Assembly (NCBI GenBank): GCA_963797535.1
Contig: CAWCPQ010000001.1
Span: forward strand, 434,001-498,000
Direction: 5' to 3'
DNA: 64,000 bases
DNA from: JAWWOL01 sp963797535
GTDB taxonomy: Bacteria; Actinomycetota; Actinomycetes; JAWWOL01
The position numbers were made by a program, and so were the translations under genes. The stretch's first letter is position 1, and each line of letters opens with the position of its first letter. Below are positions 34,466 to 42,837 of the stretch, piece after piece. The notes under the pieces were generated by a model. That model searched no databases. It saw only the letters and a list, made by a program, of their open reading frames with translations, and was not told where the DNA came from.

Positions 34466-35766
34466 CGACCGCGCGATGGGCGGCGCTGGCAGCGACGGTC
34501 GTGCTCTTCGGCGCCTTCATCGTGGTGGCCATCGTGTCCACGCCGTGGTCCCCACTGCCCGGCAGCGTCCCCGGCGGCAGGGTGGCCGCGTCGATCCACA
34601 CGGACTTCACCTCGGTCGAGATCGCCCGGCTGCAGTCCTTTCGCGGCTCGGTGCACCCCCCGGCCTACCTGTCGTACGCGCTGTCGGTGCTGGTGCCGCT
34701 GCTCCTCGGCTTCACCCCGTGGGGGGCTCGCCTGGTCACTGCGGTGGCCAAGCCGTTCGGCGGAGGCTGGGTCTGGCGGGTGCTGCTCGGTGGCCTGGTC
34801 CTGATCGTGGTCGTCAAGGTGCTCGAGGTCCCGTTCGACGCCTGGTCGGAGTCGGTCCTGCGCCGTTACGGCATCTCGACCCAGACCTGGGGTGCCTGGG
34901 CTGTTGACCAGCTGCGCGGGCTCGGGCTGACGCTCGCGATCGCCCTTCCGGTGCTGCTCGTGGCGTATGCGCTGGTGCACTGGCTGCCGGAGTGGTGGTG
35001 GGCCGCGGCTGCCGGTCTCGTGGCCGTCCTCGTGGTGGCCATCTCCTTCGCCTACCCCGTCCTGATCGAGCCGTTGTCCAACCACTTTGTTCCGCTGGAG
35101 CAGGGGCAGCTGCGTACCGAGCTGCTGGCGATGGCGGCGCAGGACCACGTCAAGGTCTCCGACATCCTGGTGGCCGACGCGTCGCGTCGTACGACGGCGG
35201 AGAACGCTTACGTGTCCGGCTTCGGCGCGACGAAGCGGATCGTCATCTACGACAACCTGCTCAAGGACCCCGCTCAGGTGCGGCTGGTCGTCGCGCACGA
35301 GCTCGGGCACGCCAAGAACCGGGACGTGATCCACGGCACGATCGAGGGTGCGCTGGCCTCTGCGGCCGCGGTGTGCCTGCTCTACCTGCTCATCACGTCC
35401 GCACCCCTGATGCGCAGGGCCGGTATCGACAACATCGCCGACGGCCGCTCGGTCGCGCTGGCGTTTGCCCTGGTGACATTGTTGACGTTCATCGGCACGC
35501 CGATCGAGAACCTGCTCAGCCGCCGCATCGAAGCCAGGGCCGACGTCCACTCGCTCAACCTGACCAGGGATCCGGCGGCGTTCATCCGGTCCCAGATCCA
35601 GCTGACCCTGAGCAACGTCAGCGGCCTGCAGCCCAACCCGTTGCAGTACGGGCTCTTCTCCACCCATCCCTCCACCCCCGAACGGATCGGCTTGGCCAGG
35701 GACTGGGCCAAGCAGCACGGGGTCGCCGTTCCGCCGCCGCAGGCCGACCAGCCGCGGTCTCGATGA
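34462..35766 (+). CDS. STE24/CAAX-type M48 membrane protease
   Basis: 434 aa with about seven membrane segments. HELGH at 279-283 (zinc, catalytic Glu) and a distal EARAD (Glu357) as third ligand; FIGTPIENLLSRRIEARAD and FSTHPSTPERI are as in the CAAX prenyl protease 1 family. No CAAX prenylation exists in bacteria, so it probably clips other membrane peptides. Start and stop overlap both neighbours (GTGA and ATGA), placing it in one operon with the peptidase MA and the PimB-like transferase. Confidence 0.88.
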   Translation: MTTARWAALAATVVLFGAFIVVAIVSTPWSPLPGSVPGGRVAASIHTDFTSVEIARLQSFRGSVHPPAYLSYALSVLVPLLLGFTPWGARLVTAVAKPFGGGWVWRVLLGGLVLIVVVKVLEVPFDAWSESVLRRYGISTQTWGAWAVDQLRGLGLTLAIALPVLLVAYALVHWLPEWWWAAAAGLVAVLVVAISFAYPVLIEPLSNHFVPLEQGQLRTELLAMAAQDHVKVSDILVADASRRTTAENAYVSGFGATKRIVIYDNLLKDPAQVRLVVAHELGHAKNRDVIHGTIEGALASAAAVCLLYLLITSAPLMRRAGIDNIADGRSVALAFALVTLLTFIGTPIENLLSRRIEARADVHSLNLTRDPAAFIRSQIQLTLSNVSGLQPNPLQYGLFSTHPSTPERIGLARDWAKQHGVAVPPPQADQPRSR

Positions 35767-36884
35767 GACGGACCCTCGTCGTCACCAACGACTTCCCGCC
35801 TCGCCCCGGTGGCATCCAGCAGTTCGTGCATCAAGTTCTCGAACGGCTGCCCGCGCAGGACCTGGTCGTGCTGACCTCACGCCACGACGGCGACCTGGCC
35901 TTCGACCAGCAGCTGCCCTACCGCGTGGTCCGCTACCCGCGCTACCCGATGGTCGCGACCCCGGCCGTGGCCAGGCAGGCTGCCGACCTGCTTCGCGAGG
36001 AGCGCTGCCAGGCGGTCTGGTTCGGGGCTGCGGCCCCGCTGGCCCTGATGACGCCGACGTTGCGCAAGGCCGGTGCCGTACGCGTCGTCGCCACGACGCA
36101 TGGTCACGAGATCGGCTGGGCCAAGCTGCCAGGCGCCGGCTCGGCGCTGCGGCGGATCAGCGACCGGGTCGACGTCCTCACCTATCTCACCGAGTTCAGC
36201 CACTCCGCGATCGCCAAGGTCGCGGCTCCCGGCACCCGGTTCGAGCAGCTCTCGCCGGGGGTCGACCCGACCGTCTTCTCGCCCGACGTGTCGGGCGCGG
36301 TTGTCCGGGAGCGGTACGGCCTGGGCGTCGGCCCTGTCGTCGTGTGCGTTTCGAGGCTGGTCAAGCGCAAGGGCCAGGACATGCTGATCGAGGCGTGGCC
36401 GGACGTGCTCGCCCGGGTGCCGGACGCTCGGCTGCTCATCGTGTCCGGTGGTCCCGACGAAGCCCGGCTGGCGCGACTGGTGCGACGCGTCGGGGTCGCG
36501 GAGTGGGTCCACTTCACCGGACAGGTCCCCTGGGCCGAGCTGCCCCAGCACTACGCGGCCGGCGACGTGTTCGCCACGCCCTGCCGGACCCGACGAGGCG
36601 GCCTCGACGTCGAGGGCCTCGGCATCGTGTTTCTGGAGGCGTCGGCCACCGGCTTGCCGGTCATCGCCGGTCGCTCGGGTGGCGCGCCGGACGCCGTCCT
36701 CGAGGGCCGCACCGGCTACGTCGTCGACCCGCGCAACCGTACCGAGATCGCCGGCCGGATCAGTGAGCTCCTGCTCGACCCGGTGGCTGCCCGCACCATG
36801 GGCATCGTCGGGCGGGCCTGGGCCGAGCGCGAGTGGGGTTGGGACACGATGGCATCCCGACTGAGTCACTGGCTCTCGGAGTAG
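35763..36884 (+). CDS. pimB: GT4 mannosyltransferase, PimB-like
   Basis: 373 aa. GT-B fold: N-terminal TNDFPPRPGGIQQFV, middle VSRLVKRKGQDMLIEAW (donor-binding Arg/Lys), C-terminal EGLGIVFLEASATGLPVI (the Glu-x7-Glu donor motif). Best match by eye is the GDP-mannose-dependent phosphatidylinositol monomannoside mannosyltransferase of phosphatidylinositol mannoside synthesis; another GT4 acceptor cannot be excluded. The ATG at 35763 overlaps the protease stop. Confidence 0.83.
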   Translation: MRRTLVVTNDFPPRPGGIQQFVHQVLERLPAQDLVVLTSRHDGDLAFDQQLPYRVVRYPRYPMVATPAVARQAADLLREERCQAVWFGAAAPLALMTPTLRKAGAVRVVATTHGHEIGWAKLPGAGSALRRISDRVDVLTYLTEFSHSAIAKVAAPGTRFEQLSPGVDPTVFSPDVSGAVVRERYGLGVGPVVVCVSRLVKRKGQDMLIEAWPDVLARVPDARLLIVSGGPDEARLARLVRRVGVAEWVHFTGQVPWAELPQHYAAGDVFATPCRTRRGGLDVEGLGIVFLEASATGLPVIAGRSGGAPDAVLEGRTGYVVDPRNRTEIAGRISELLLDPVAARTMGIVGRAWAEREWGWDTMASRLSHWLSE

Positions 36885-37067
36885 AGGGGGCCCGCGCAGG
36901 CCGCGTCCCCCCTCGAGACGCGGACCTTGCGCGGCTGCCGGCCCCGTCCGACACCGGTGCAAACGACCGACCTCGTCGTTGGTGACGGTCCTCCGAAAGG
37001 ATTTCGTCGCTGGGCGTTCCACGGATGGGGGGTCAAGAAATCCGGCCTCGCTGCCGATGAGCGTCAG

Positions 37068-37565
37068 GTGACTGATGCCCGCTGCCCCAGGTGTGCCGCA
37101 CACGTCGCCAAGGACGCGCCCTGGTGCGGCCAGTGCTACACGAGCCTGGTCAAGGAACCGGTCAAACCTGCGCGTCAGCCGTTGCACTCGCAGAAGGCCC
37201 TCCAGGTGATCGGCGCCGGTGCGCCCGCACTCGACGGCACCCTGCCACCCCCTCCGCTGCCGCCGGGAGCAATCCCGCCGCCGCCGCCTCCGCCGGGTAC
37301 AGCGCCCGGCAAGCTCAAGCTGGGCAAGCAGCCCTGGCCGTGCGTGCGCTGCGAGACGGTCAACAAGTTCGAGGACAGCACCTGCTCCGCCTGCGGTCTC
37401 GGCTTTCTCGAGGCGCTGTCGGAGCCGAAGCCGTCCCTGCCGCTGGTCGGCACGATCGACGGACTGAGCAAGGGTGGGAAGTTCAAGATCGGCGCGCTGG
37501 TCGCCGGGGGACTGACTCTGGTCATCCTGATCACGTTCACGATCGCCGGCCTGTTTCTCGGCTAG
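37068..37565 (+). CDS. Double zinc-ribbon membrane protein
   Basis: 165 aa. Zinc ribbon 1: CPRCAAHVAKDAPWCGQC (residues 6-23); a Pro-rich linker with runs of six to seven Pro (about 66-85); zinc ribbon 2: CVRCETVNKFEDSTCSAC (about 94-111); a membrane helix at the end (GALVAGGLTLVILITFTIAG). The GTG at 37068 is my best start, but no good ribosome site is visible and the frame is open to 36927. Function unknown; topology suggests a cytoplasmic adaptor tethered to the membrane. Confidence 0.72.
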   Translation: MTDARCPRCAAHVAKDAPWCGQCYTSLVKEPVKPARQPLHSQKALQVIGAGAPALDGTLPPPPLPPGAIPPPPPPPGTAPGKLKLGKQPWPCVRCETVNKFEDSTCSACGLGFLEALSEPKPSLPLVGTIDGLSKGGKFKIGALVAGGLTLVILITFTIAGLFLG

Positions 37566-37578
37566 CCGGACTGCTCAC

Positions 37579-37584
37579 TAGGTT
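37579..37584 (+). promoter_or_regulatory. -10 box of a leaderless phosphoesterase transcript
   Basis: TAGGTT followed by exactly 6 nt and the ATG at 37591. Confidence 0.5.
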
Positions 37585-37590
37585 GGCCCC

Positions 37591-38358
37591 ATGCGGGTCA
37601 ACGTCGTCTCCGATGTCCACGGCCGGGTCGACGCGCTGGCCCACGCCGCTGACGGCGCCGACGCGCTGATCTGTCTGGGCGACTTGATCCTCTACGTCGA
37701 CTACGACGACCACGGCCAGGGGATCTTTGCCGACCTCTACGGGGCCGAGGCGACGGCTCGGCTGGTCGAGCTGCGTACAGCGAAGCGGTTCGCGGACGCG
37801 AAAGCGTTCACCGACTCACTGTGGCGGGGCCGCGAGGGCGACCGTCGCGAGCTGATGACGCAAGCCGTACGGCGTCAGTACGCCACCACGTTCGCCGCCA
37901 TGCCGACGCCCGCCTACCTGACCTACGGCAACGTCGACCTGCCGGCGCTCTACCCCGAGTTCCTGCGCGAGGGCCAGCGGGTCCTCGACGGCGAGACGGT
38001 GGACATCGGCGGTCGTACGTTTGGCTTCGTCGGCGGCGGCCTGCGCACGCCGTACCGGACCCCGTACGAGCTCAGTGACGAGGACTACGCCGCCAAGGTG
38101 GCAGCGGTTGGCTCGGTCGACGTGCTGTGCTGCCACATCCCGCCAGCAGTGCCCGAGCTGCTCTACGACGTCCGGGGGCGCAGGTTCGAACGGGGGAGCG
38201 AGGCGCTGCTCGACGCGATCCGGGACACGCAGCCGGAGCTGGTGCTGTTCGGTCACGTGCACAACCCGCTCGTACGGCGCCGCCGGATCCATCGCAGCGA
38301 GTGCGTCAACGTCGGGCACTTTCGCAGCACCGGGGTGCCGTTCACGATGAACTACTGA
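37591..38358 (+). CDS. Calcineurin-like metallophosphoesterase
   Basis: 255 aa. All family blocks are present: VSDVHGR (Asp-x-His), CLGDLI (Gly-Asp), GNVDLP (in place of GNHD), CCHIPPAVP and LFGHVHNP (Gly-His-x-His). The dimetal site should hydrolyse a phosphoester; substrate unknown. The Asn-His of the catalytic motif is Asn-Val here, seen in some YfcE-like proteins. Leaderless start at the ATG. Confidence 0.87.
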   Translation: MRVNVVSDVHGRVDALAHAADGADALICLGDLILYVDYDDHGQGIFADLYGAEATARLVELRTAKRFADAKAFTDSLWRGREGDRRELMTQAVRRQYATTFAAMPTPAYLTYGNVDLPALYPEFLREGQRVLDGETVDIGGRTFGFVGGGLRTPYRTPYELSDEDYAAKVAAVGSVDVLCCHIPPAVPELLYDVRGRRFERGSEALLDAIRDTQPELVLFGHVHNPLVRRRRIHRSECVNVGHFRSTGVPFTMNY

Positions 38359-38479
38359 CGCGCGAGATCACGGAAATCGCGGGTTGAAAGCGGCGCTTGG
38401 CGCCGGACCCGGTACCGTTCTGTGGCTCCCCTGCGTGAAATCGCGTTGAGGGCGGAGCCAGCACCTAAGGAGACCAGCA

Positions 38480-39427
38480 GTGGGGTTGACCATCGGGGTC
38501 GATGTCGGGGGCACCAAGGTGCTTGCGGGCGTCGTGGACGAGCACGGCGTCATCCTGGCCAAGTCCCGTCGGCCCACCCCCAGCAACAGCCCGACCGAGA
38601 CCGCGGACGCGATCGCGGCTGCCGTCGCTGAATTCCGCCACGAGTACGACATCGAGGCAGTCGGCGTCGGCGCGGCCGGCTGGATCGACGAGACGCGCTC
38701 GCAGGTGCGGTTCGCCCCGAACCTGGCCTGGCGCGATGAGCCGCTGCGCGACATCATCGAGGCGCGGATCGGCCTGCCGGTGGTCGTGGAGAACGACGCC
38801 AACGCCGCTGCGTGGGGCGAGTACCGCTTCGGCGCCGGTCGCGGCCACACCCACCTGATCCTGATCACGGTGGGGACCGGCATCGGCTGCGGCATCATCC
38901 TGGACGGCCAGCTCTACCGCGGCCGCTACGGTGTCGGCGGCGAGCCGGGGCACATGCGGGTGATTCCCGACGGTCGCCGATGCGGCTGCGGCAACCGCGG
39001 CTGCTGGGAGCAGTACTGCAGCGGGCGCGCCCTCGAGCGCGAGGCGCGAGAGATTGTCGAGTCCTCGCCTGGCGCCGCGATGGAGCTGCTCGAGCGGGCC
39101 GGTGGCGACATCGACAAGATCAGCGGTCCGTTGATCACCGCCGCGGCGCTTGACGGCGACGTCGCGGCGATCGAGTGCTTCCGGCTGGTCGGCGGCTGGC
39201 TCGGCCAGGGCGTGGCCGACCTTGCCGCGACCCTCGACCCCAGTGCCTTCGTCATCGGCGGCGGCGTGTCCGAGGCCGGGGAGCTGCTGCTCGCGCCTGC
39301 TCGGGTGCACTTCGCCGGGGCGCTCACGGGCCGCGGTCACCGTCCGTTGGCGTCGCTCGTCGTTGCCGAGCTGAGCGAGCTGGCCGGGCTGGTCGGCTCC
39401 GCGGACCTGGCGCGGTACCGCGACTGA
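38480..39427 (+). CDS. glk: ROK-family glucokinase
   Basis: 315 aa. GVDVGGTKVLAGVVDEHG is the ATP loop, VENDANAAAWGEYRFGAG the sugar-binding block with the catalytic Asp, CGCGNRGCWEQYCSG the ROK zinc site. It phosphorylates glucose with ATP as the main glycolytic entry in actinobacteria. The GTG at 38480 has AAGGAGA 7 nt upstream; TACCGT at 38413-38418 is a possible -10. It shares one base with the next gene. Confidence 0.9.
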   Translation: MGLTIGVDVGGTKVLAGVVDEHGVILAKSRRPTPSNSPTETADAIAAAVAEFRHEYDIEAVGVGAAGWIDETRSQVRFAPNLAWRDEPLRDIIEARIGLPVVVENDANAAAWGEYRFGAGRGHTHLILITVGTGIGCGIILDGQLYRGRYGVGGEPGHMRVIPDGRRCGCGNRGCWEQYCSGRALEREAREIVESSPGAAMELLERAGGDIDKISGPLITAAALDGDVAAIECFRLVGGWLGQGVADLAATLDPSAFVIGGGVSEAGELLLAPARVHFAGALTGRGHRPLASLVVAELSELAGLVGSADLARYRD

Positions 39428-40119
39428 TGCCCACCACGCTGCGGGTGCTGACGTACAACGTCCGCTCCCTGCGTGATGACGCGGCCGCTGTTGCTGCCGT
39501 GATCAAGGCGTCGGCGCCGGACGTGGTGTGCATCCAGGAAGCCCCCCGGTTCCTGCGCTGGCGGTCCAAGTGCGCGGCGCTGGCCCGAACCTCCGGGCTG
39601 TTCGTCGTCACCGGGGGCCGCCCCGCGGGCGCGATGCTCCTGCTGGCCCGCCTGGGCGTTGATGTGCACGCCACGCACGACGTGCTGCTGTCCCGCAAGC
39701 CGGGACTGCACCAGCGAGGACTCGCCATCGCCGAGCTGTCGCTCGCGGGCACCCGCTTCGCCGTCGCGAGCATGCACCTGGACCTGGTGCCCGACGAGCG
39801 AGTGCGCCACGTCGACGAGATCGCCGACGTGCTGTCCTCGTACGAGATCCCGCTTGTCGTCGCCGGTGATGTCAACGAGCGGCCGGGGGAGCCGGCCTGG
39901 ACCATGCTCACGCAGATCTGGCAGGACTGCTGGGCCGCGGCGGGCGGCGACGAGGCTGGCGCCGGCGGCACCTCCCGCTCGGACGCGCCCTACCAGCGGA
40001 TCGACGGGATCTTCGCTGACCGGCGCTTCCGGGTCGCCTCGTGCGTGGTGCCCGACCTGGCCGAGGTTGCCGTGGCCAGCGACCACCGGCCGGTGCTGGC
40101 CGAGCTCGTCCTCGACTGA
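39427..40119 (+). CDS. Endonuclease/exonuclease/phosphatase (EEP) family protein
   Basis: 230 aa. LTYNVRSLRDD, IQEAPRFLRW (metal Glu), SMHLDLVPDERVRH, AGDVNERPGEPAW and ASDHRPVLAELV (catalytic Asp-His) are the EEP blocks. It may hydrolyse a phosphodiester in nucleic acid or lipid; the substrate cannot be told. The ATG at 39427 is one base inside the glucokinase stop, so it is co-translated. Confidence 0.87.
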   Translation: MPTTLRVLTYNVRSLRDDAAAVAAVIKASAPDVVCIQEAPRFLRWRSKCAALARTSGLFVVTGGRPAGAMLLLARLGVDVHATHDVLLSRKPGLHQRGLAIAELSLAGTRFAVASMHLDLVPDERVRHVDEIADVLSSYEIPLVVAGDVNERPGEPAWTMLTQIWQDCWAAAGGDEAGAGGTSRSDAPYQRIDGIFADRRFRVASCVVPDLAEVAVASDHRPVLAELVLD

Positions 40120-40125
40120 GGACGA
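40106..40125. terminator. Hairpin between the EEP and GNAT genes
   Basis: TCGTCCTC (40106-40113), loop GACT, GAGGACGA (40118-40125): 8 perfect pairs spanning the EEP stop codon, between convergent genes. Confidence 0.5.
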
Positions 40126-40131
40126 CCGGGC

Positions 40132-40614
40132 TCAGCCGAGCCGTACGAGTCGCTTGGAAAGCACCGTGATCGGCTCGCCACGGTTGCCGACGAAGGTCTC
40201 CTGCGCGGTCCAGCCACAGCGTTCGTAGAACCCGACGGCCGTGTCGGTGCCCACCCAAGTCCTCGCGATCCCGTGCTCGACTGCCCACCGCTCAAGGTGC
40301 TGCATCAGGATCCGGCCCACTCCCTCGCCGCGGTTGTCTTCGTGGACGATCATGCCGGTCACCCACGGGCTGGTGTCGCGCCGCTCGTCGAGGTCGTACG
40401 TGTCCAACCCGACGGCACCCAGGACGTGCCCCGCTGCATCACACGCAATGAAGGTGACCGGCAGTGTGTCCCTGCCCGCCTCTCGCACCGTGGTCTCGAG
40501 CCACCACGACGGCTCCTCGGGCTCCGGGGGACGTCCCCACTCCCGCCACCGCATCGCCGCCACAGCGTCGGCGCAGCCGAGCGAGTCTGCGAGCAAGGTC
40601 ACCGTGATCGGCAC
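40132..40614 (-). CDS. GNAT acetyltransferase
   Basis: 160 aa. VTGMIVHEDNRGEGVGRILMQHLERWA is described by its parts: beta strand 4, the acetyl-CoA loop RGEGVG, and the following helix; GFYERCGW is the C-terminal motif B. It acetylates an amine of unknown identity. The GTG at 40614 is chosen because TAGCCT lies exactly 6 nt upstream (leaderless). Confidence 0.87.
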   Translation of the reverse strand: MPITVTLLADSLGCADAVAAMRWREWGRPPEPEEPSWWLETTVREAGRDTLPVTFIACDAAGHVLGAVGLDTYDLDERRDTSPWVTGMIVHEDNRGEGVGRILMQHLERWAVEHGIARTWVGTDTAVGFYERCGWTAQETFVGNRGEPITVLSKRLVRLG

Positions 40615-40620
40615 TCGGCC

Positions 40621-40626
40621 AGGCTA
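40621..40626 (-). promoter_or_regulatory. -10 box of a leaderless GNAT transcript
   Basis: TAGCCT on the minus strand, 6 nt before the GTG at 40614. Confidence 0.5.
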
Positions 40627-40677
40627 CGTTTCCACGGTTCGGTCAATGCCGTCGTGCGCCCGTTCACTAACACGGGG

Positions 40678-41586
40678 CTACCGTGCAGCGCTGGCGGGGC
40701 CCTTCCGGAACCTCATCACCGCAAGCCGGAAAAGCTCCGCCGAGGGCAGCAGTCGCCGTGTCCGGGACCAGGCGATGCCGACGTTGCGGTAGGCGCCCTC
40801 GTCGGCGAGGCGCACGACCGCGTGGGCGGCGACGCCGGCGGGGTCCGCGTCGGTCTCGGTGATGGGGACGATGGCGACGCCCAGCCCCGCGACGACAAGG
40901 CCAAGGACAACGGACAGATCGTCCGCCTCGAAGGCGACCGTTGGCGTGAAGCCGGCGGCGGCGCACAGCCGGTCGCACAGTGCTCGAAGCTCCCAGGCGG
41001 GACGCATCATCAGGAAGTGCTCCTCCGCCACCTCGGCGAGAGAGATCGCTGGCTGGCCGGCGAGGCGATGGTCAGCGGGTAGGGCGAGGCCCATGGGCTG
41101 GGAAAATAGCCGCTCCCAGTGAACGTCGGGGTTCCTCGGCCGCCGAGCGGTGAGCTCGAGGTCGACGCTGCCGCCAGCGACCAGGGACGACCCCAGGGCG
41201 TCGTGCGACTGCTCGAGCCGGAACTGGACCTGTGGGTACTGGCCGCGGAACCGGCTGATGAGGGTGGGCACCAGCCAGGTGCCCAATGACTGCTGGAAGG
41301 CTACGGTCACGGTCCCCGTCTCCGGCGTCGCCAGCTCGTTGACCGCAGCAAGGCCGTCGTCCAGCCGATGCATGAACGAGTCGACGTGGCCCTTGAAGAC
41401 GCTGCCGGCGTGAGTGGGCCGCAGGATTCGGCCGCTCTTGACCAGCAACGGCGTGCCGACCTCCTCCTCCAGCCGCGCGAGCGCCCGCGAGACCGTGGGC
41501 TGGGTGACCAGGTACAGCTCAGCGACCTCGGTCACTGTCACGCCATCGGCCACCTGTTGGAACCACCGCAAGACGTCCGTCTCCAT
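40678..41586 (-). CDS. LysR-family transcriptional regulator
   Basis: 302 aa. Winged HTH at 1-60 (VTVTEVAELYLVTQPTVSRAL, LEEEVGTPLLVKSG) and a periplasmic-binding-like effector domain from about 90. ATG at 41586 is chosen: a -10-like TACGCT (41599-41604) places transcription just 6 nt before it; ATG at 41598 is an alternative. It diverges from a small gene of unknown function at 41663. An inverted repeat lies over its start. Effector unknown. Confidence 0.88.
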   Translation of the reverse strand: METDVLRWFQQVADGVTVTEVAELYLVTQPTVSRALARLEEEVGTPLLVKSGRILRPTHAGSVFKGHVDSFMHRLDDGLAAVNELATPETGTVTVAFQQSLGTWLVPTLISRFRGQYPQVQFRLEQSHDALGSSLVAGGSVDLELTARRPRNPDVHWERLFSQPMGLALPADHRLAGQPAISLAEVAEEHFLMMRPAWELRALCDRLCAAAGFTPTVAFEADDLSVVLGLVVAGLGVAIVPITETDADPAGVAAHAVVRLADEGAYRNVGIAWSRTRRLLPSAELFRLAVMRFRKGPASAAR

Positions 41587-41608
41587 ACCAATGACCATAG
41601 CGTATGGA
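41582..41608. promoter_or_regulatory. Inverted repeat over the LysR promoter
   Basis: TCCATAC (41582-41588), 13 nt, GTATGGA (41602-41608); a smaller CCATA-gcg-TATGG (41595-41607) shares its right arm. Its position over the -10 and start codon fits autorepression by the LysR protein. Confidence 0.45.
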
Positions 41609-41662
41609 TTGATGCCGAGTTGTGCATTGGACGTATGAATGATAGCGACGCACACTCGGTAC

Positions 41663-41875
41663 ATGACTACGTCAGCACTGAGCACCATCCAGCCCACCGC
41701 TCGTCCGCTCAGCGCCTGGACGGCGCTGCGCACCCGCATCCAGGACGGTGCCGAGCGCCGCCAGCTTCGTCGCGAGCTGCGCCGCGGGTTCGCTCCGATC
41801 AGCCTCACGCTGTCCGGGACTGCGCACGGCGACAACGCTGTGACCCGCGAGCTCCGGGAAATGCTCCGCACCTGA
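41663..41875 (+). CDS. Small basic protein divergent from LysR
   Basis: 70 aa. MTTSALSTIQPTARPLSAWT then a strongly basic helix (DGAERRQLRRELRRGFAP). No ribosome site is visible; ATG at 41639 would add 8 residues. It sits back to back with the LysR gene and may be its target. No recognised family; coding status is moderately supported by codon pattern and position. Confidence 0.5.
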   Translation: MTTSALSTIQPTARPLSAWTALRTRIQDGAERRQLRRELRRGFAPISLTLSGTAHGDNAVTRELREMLRT

Positions 41876-41898
41876 TCTTCTGACCCGCCCGCCGGGGC

Positions 41899-41920
41899 GG
41901 CGCGCTCAGCCCAGCGCGCC
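41899..41920. terminator. Terminator hairpin between convergent genes
   Basis: GGCGCGCT (41899-41906), loop CAGCCC, AGCGCGCC (41913-41920), just before the stop of the minus-strand membrane protein gene. Confidence 0.6.
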
Positions 41921-41922
41921 GG

Positions 41923-42837
41923 TCACACGACCGCGCCGTCCCCGTCGTCGTCGTGGTCGTTGTCGCGCATCCGGTAGACGAGCGTTCCAAAGCCGCTGAG
42001 GATGGCGAACGCGGCCAGGAAGTTGGAACCGTCGGAGAAGTCGGCCGGGATCTGGTTGTGCAGCACGATCATCAGGATGCCGACGCCGATCAGTGCCCAG
42101 GCGAGGATGGTGATCGCCTGCAGCCGCGGCAGGGGCGGCGGAGGCTCGGGCACGAAGTGCTCGTCGAGGTAGTTCTCGACGTGCTCCGGCAGGGCGGGCT
42201 CGCCGGACGGGGTCAGCTCCGGCATCGGCGGCTGAGGCTGGCGCGCGGTGATCGAGCGCCGCGTGGTCCAGGTCGGCGTGCGGGTGGTGGTGCCGAGCTC
42301 CTCGGTTGCCGGCCACGGAGCGATCTCCGGGGAGCTGGCGTGGAACATCGCGACCAGCTGGTCGAAGACCTCGTCCTCGCTCATCGAGGTGTTGATCAGC
42401 GTCTCGGCCTCGCTGCGCTGGGCGCCGTCGACCCAGAGCCGGTCGGTGGGCCGCGACGGCGGGTGGACGTCGCGGTAGCCGCCCTGGCTGCCGGGCGAGG
42501 GGGCGACGTAGGCGGCGATGCCGGCGTCGGCCAGCTTGGCCAGCATCTCGACGCCCACGCGAGGATCGATGTCACGCAGCGGCACGTAGTAGGCGGCCGT
42601 CAGCCCGTTGGCCCTGGTCGCGCCCGCGTCGGTGCCGTCAGTGTCGCCCGTTCCGGCGCCGCTGTCGCCCGTGCCGTTCATCGCCTCGCCGTCCGTTCCG
42701 TCGATCCGTTCCGTGCCCGCTGCCCTGTCAGTGTCGCTCTCCTGCGTCGGGACGGTGTCACCGGGAGGGGGATTGGCGGTCAGGTCCTCCTCCGGCGGCA
42801 GCTCCTGGCTCTCGTCGTTGCTCGGATCGCCGGTCAC
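41923..42837 (-). CDS. Acidic membrane protein of unknown function
   Basis: 304 aa. Residues 1-75 are very acidic and Gly/Thr-rich (Asp-Gly-Thr repeats), 78-150 a small folded domain (AAYYVPLRDIDPRVGVEMLAKLADAGIAAY, here in two parts: a Tyr-Val-Pro-Leu strand and an AKLADAGI helix) that resembles the DUF2007-like putative signal-transducing fold seen in actinobacteria, then a Pro-rich linker and two membrane helices (about 245-290). GTG at 42837 overlaps the hydrolase stop by 4 bp. Function unknown. Confidence 0.7.
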   Translation of the reverse strand: MTGDPSNDESQELPPEEDLTANPPPGDTVPTQESDTDRAAGTERIDGTDGEAMNGTGDSGAGTGDTDGTDAGATRANGLTAAYYVPLRDIDPRVGVEMLAKLADAGIAAYVAPSPGSQGGYRDVHPPSRPTDRLWVDGAQRSEAETLINTSMSEDEVFDQLVAMFHASSPEIAPWPATEELGTTTRTPTWTTRRSITARQPQPPMPELTPSGEPALPEHVENYLDEHFVPEPPPPLPRLQAITILAWALIGVGILMIVLHNQIPADFSDGSNFLAAFAILSGFGTLVYRMRDNDHDDDGDGAVV

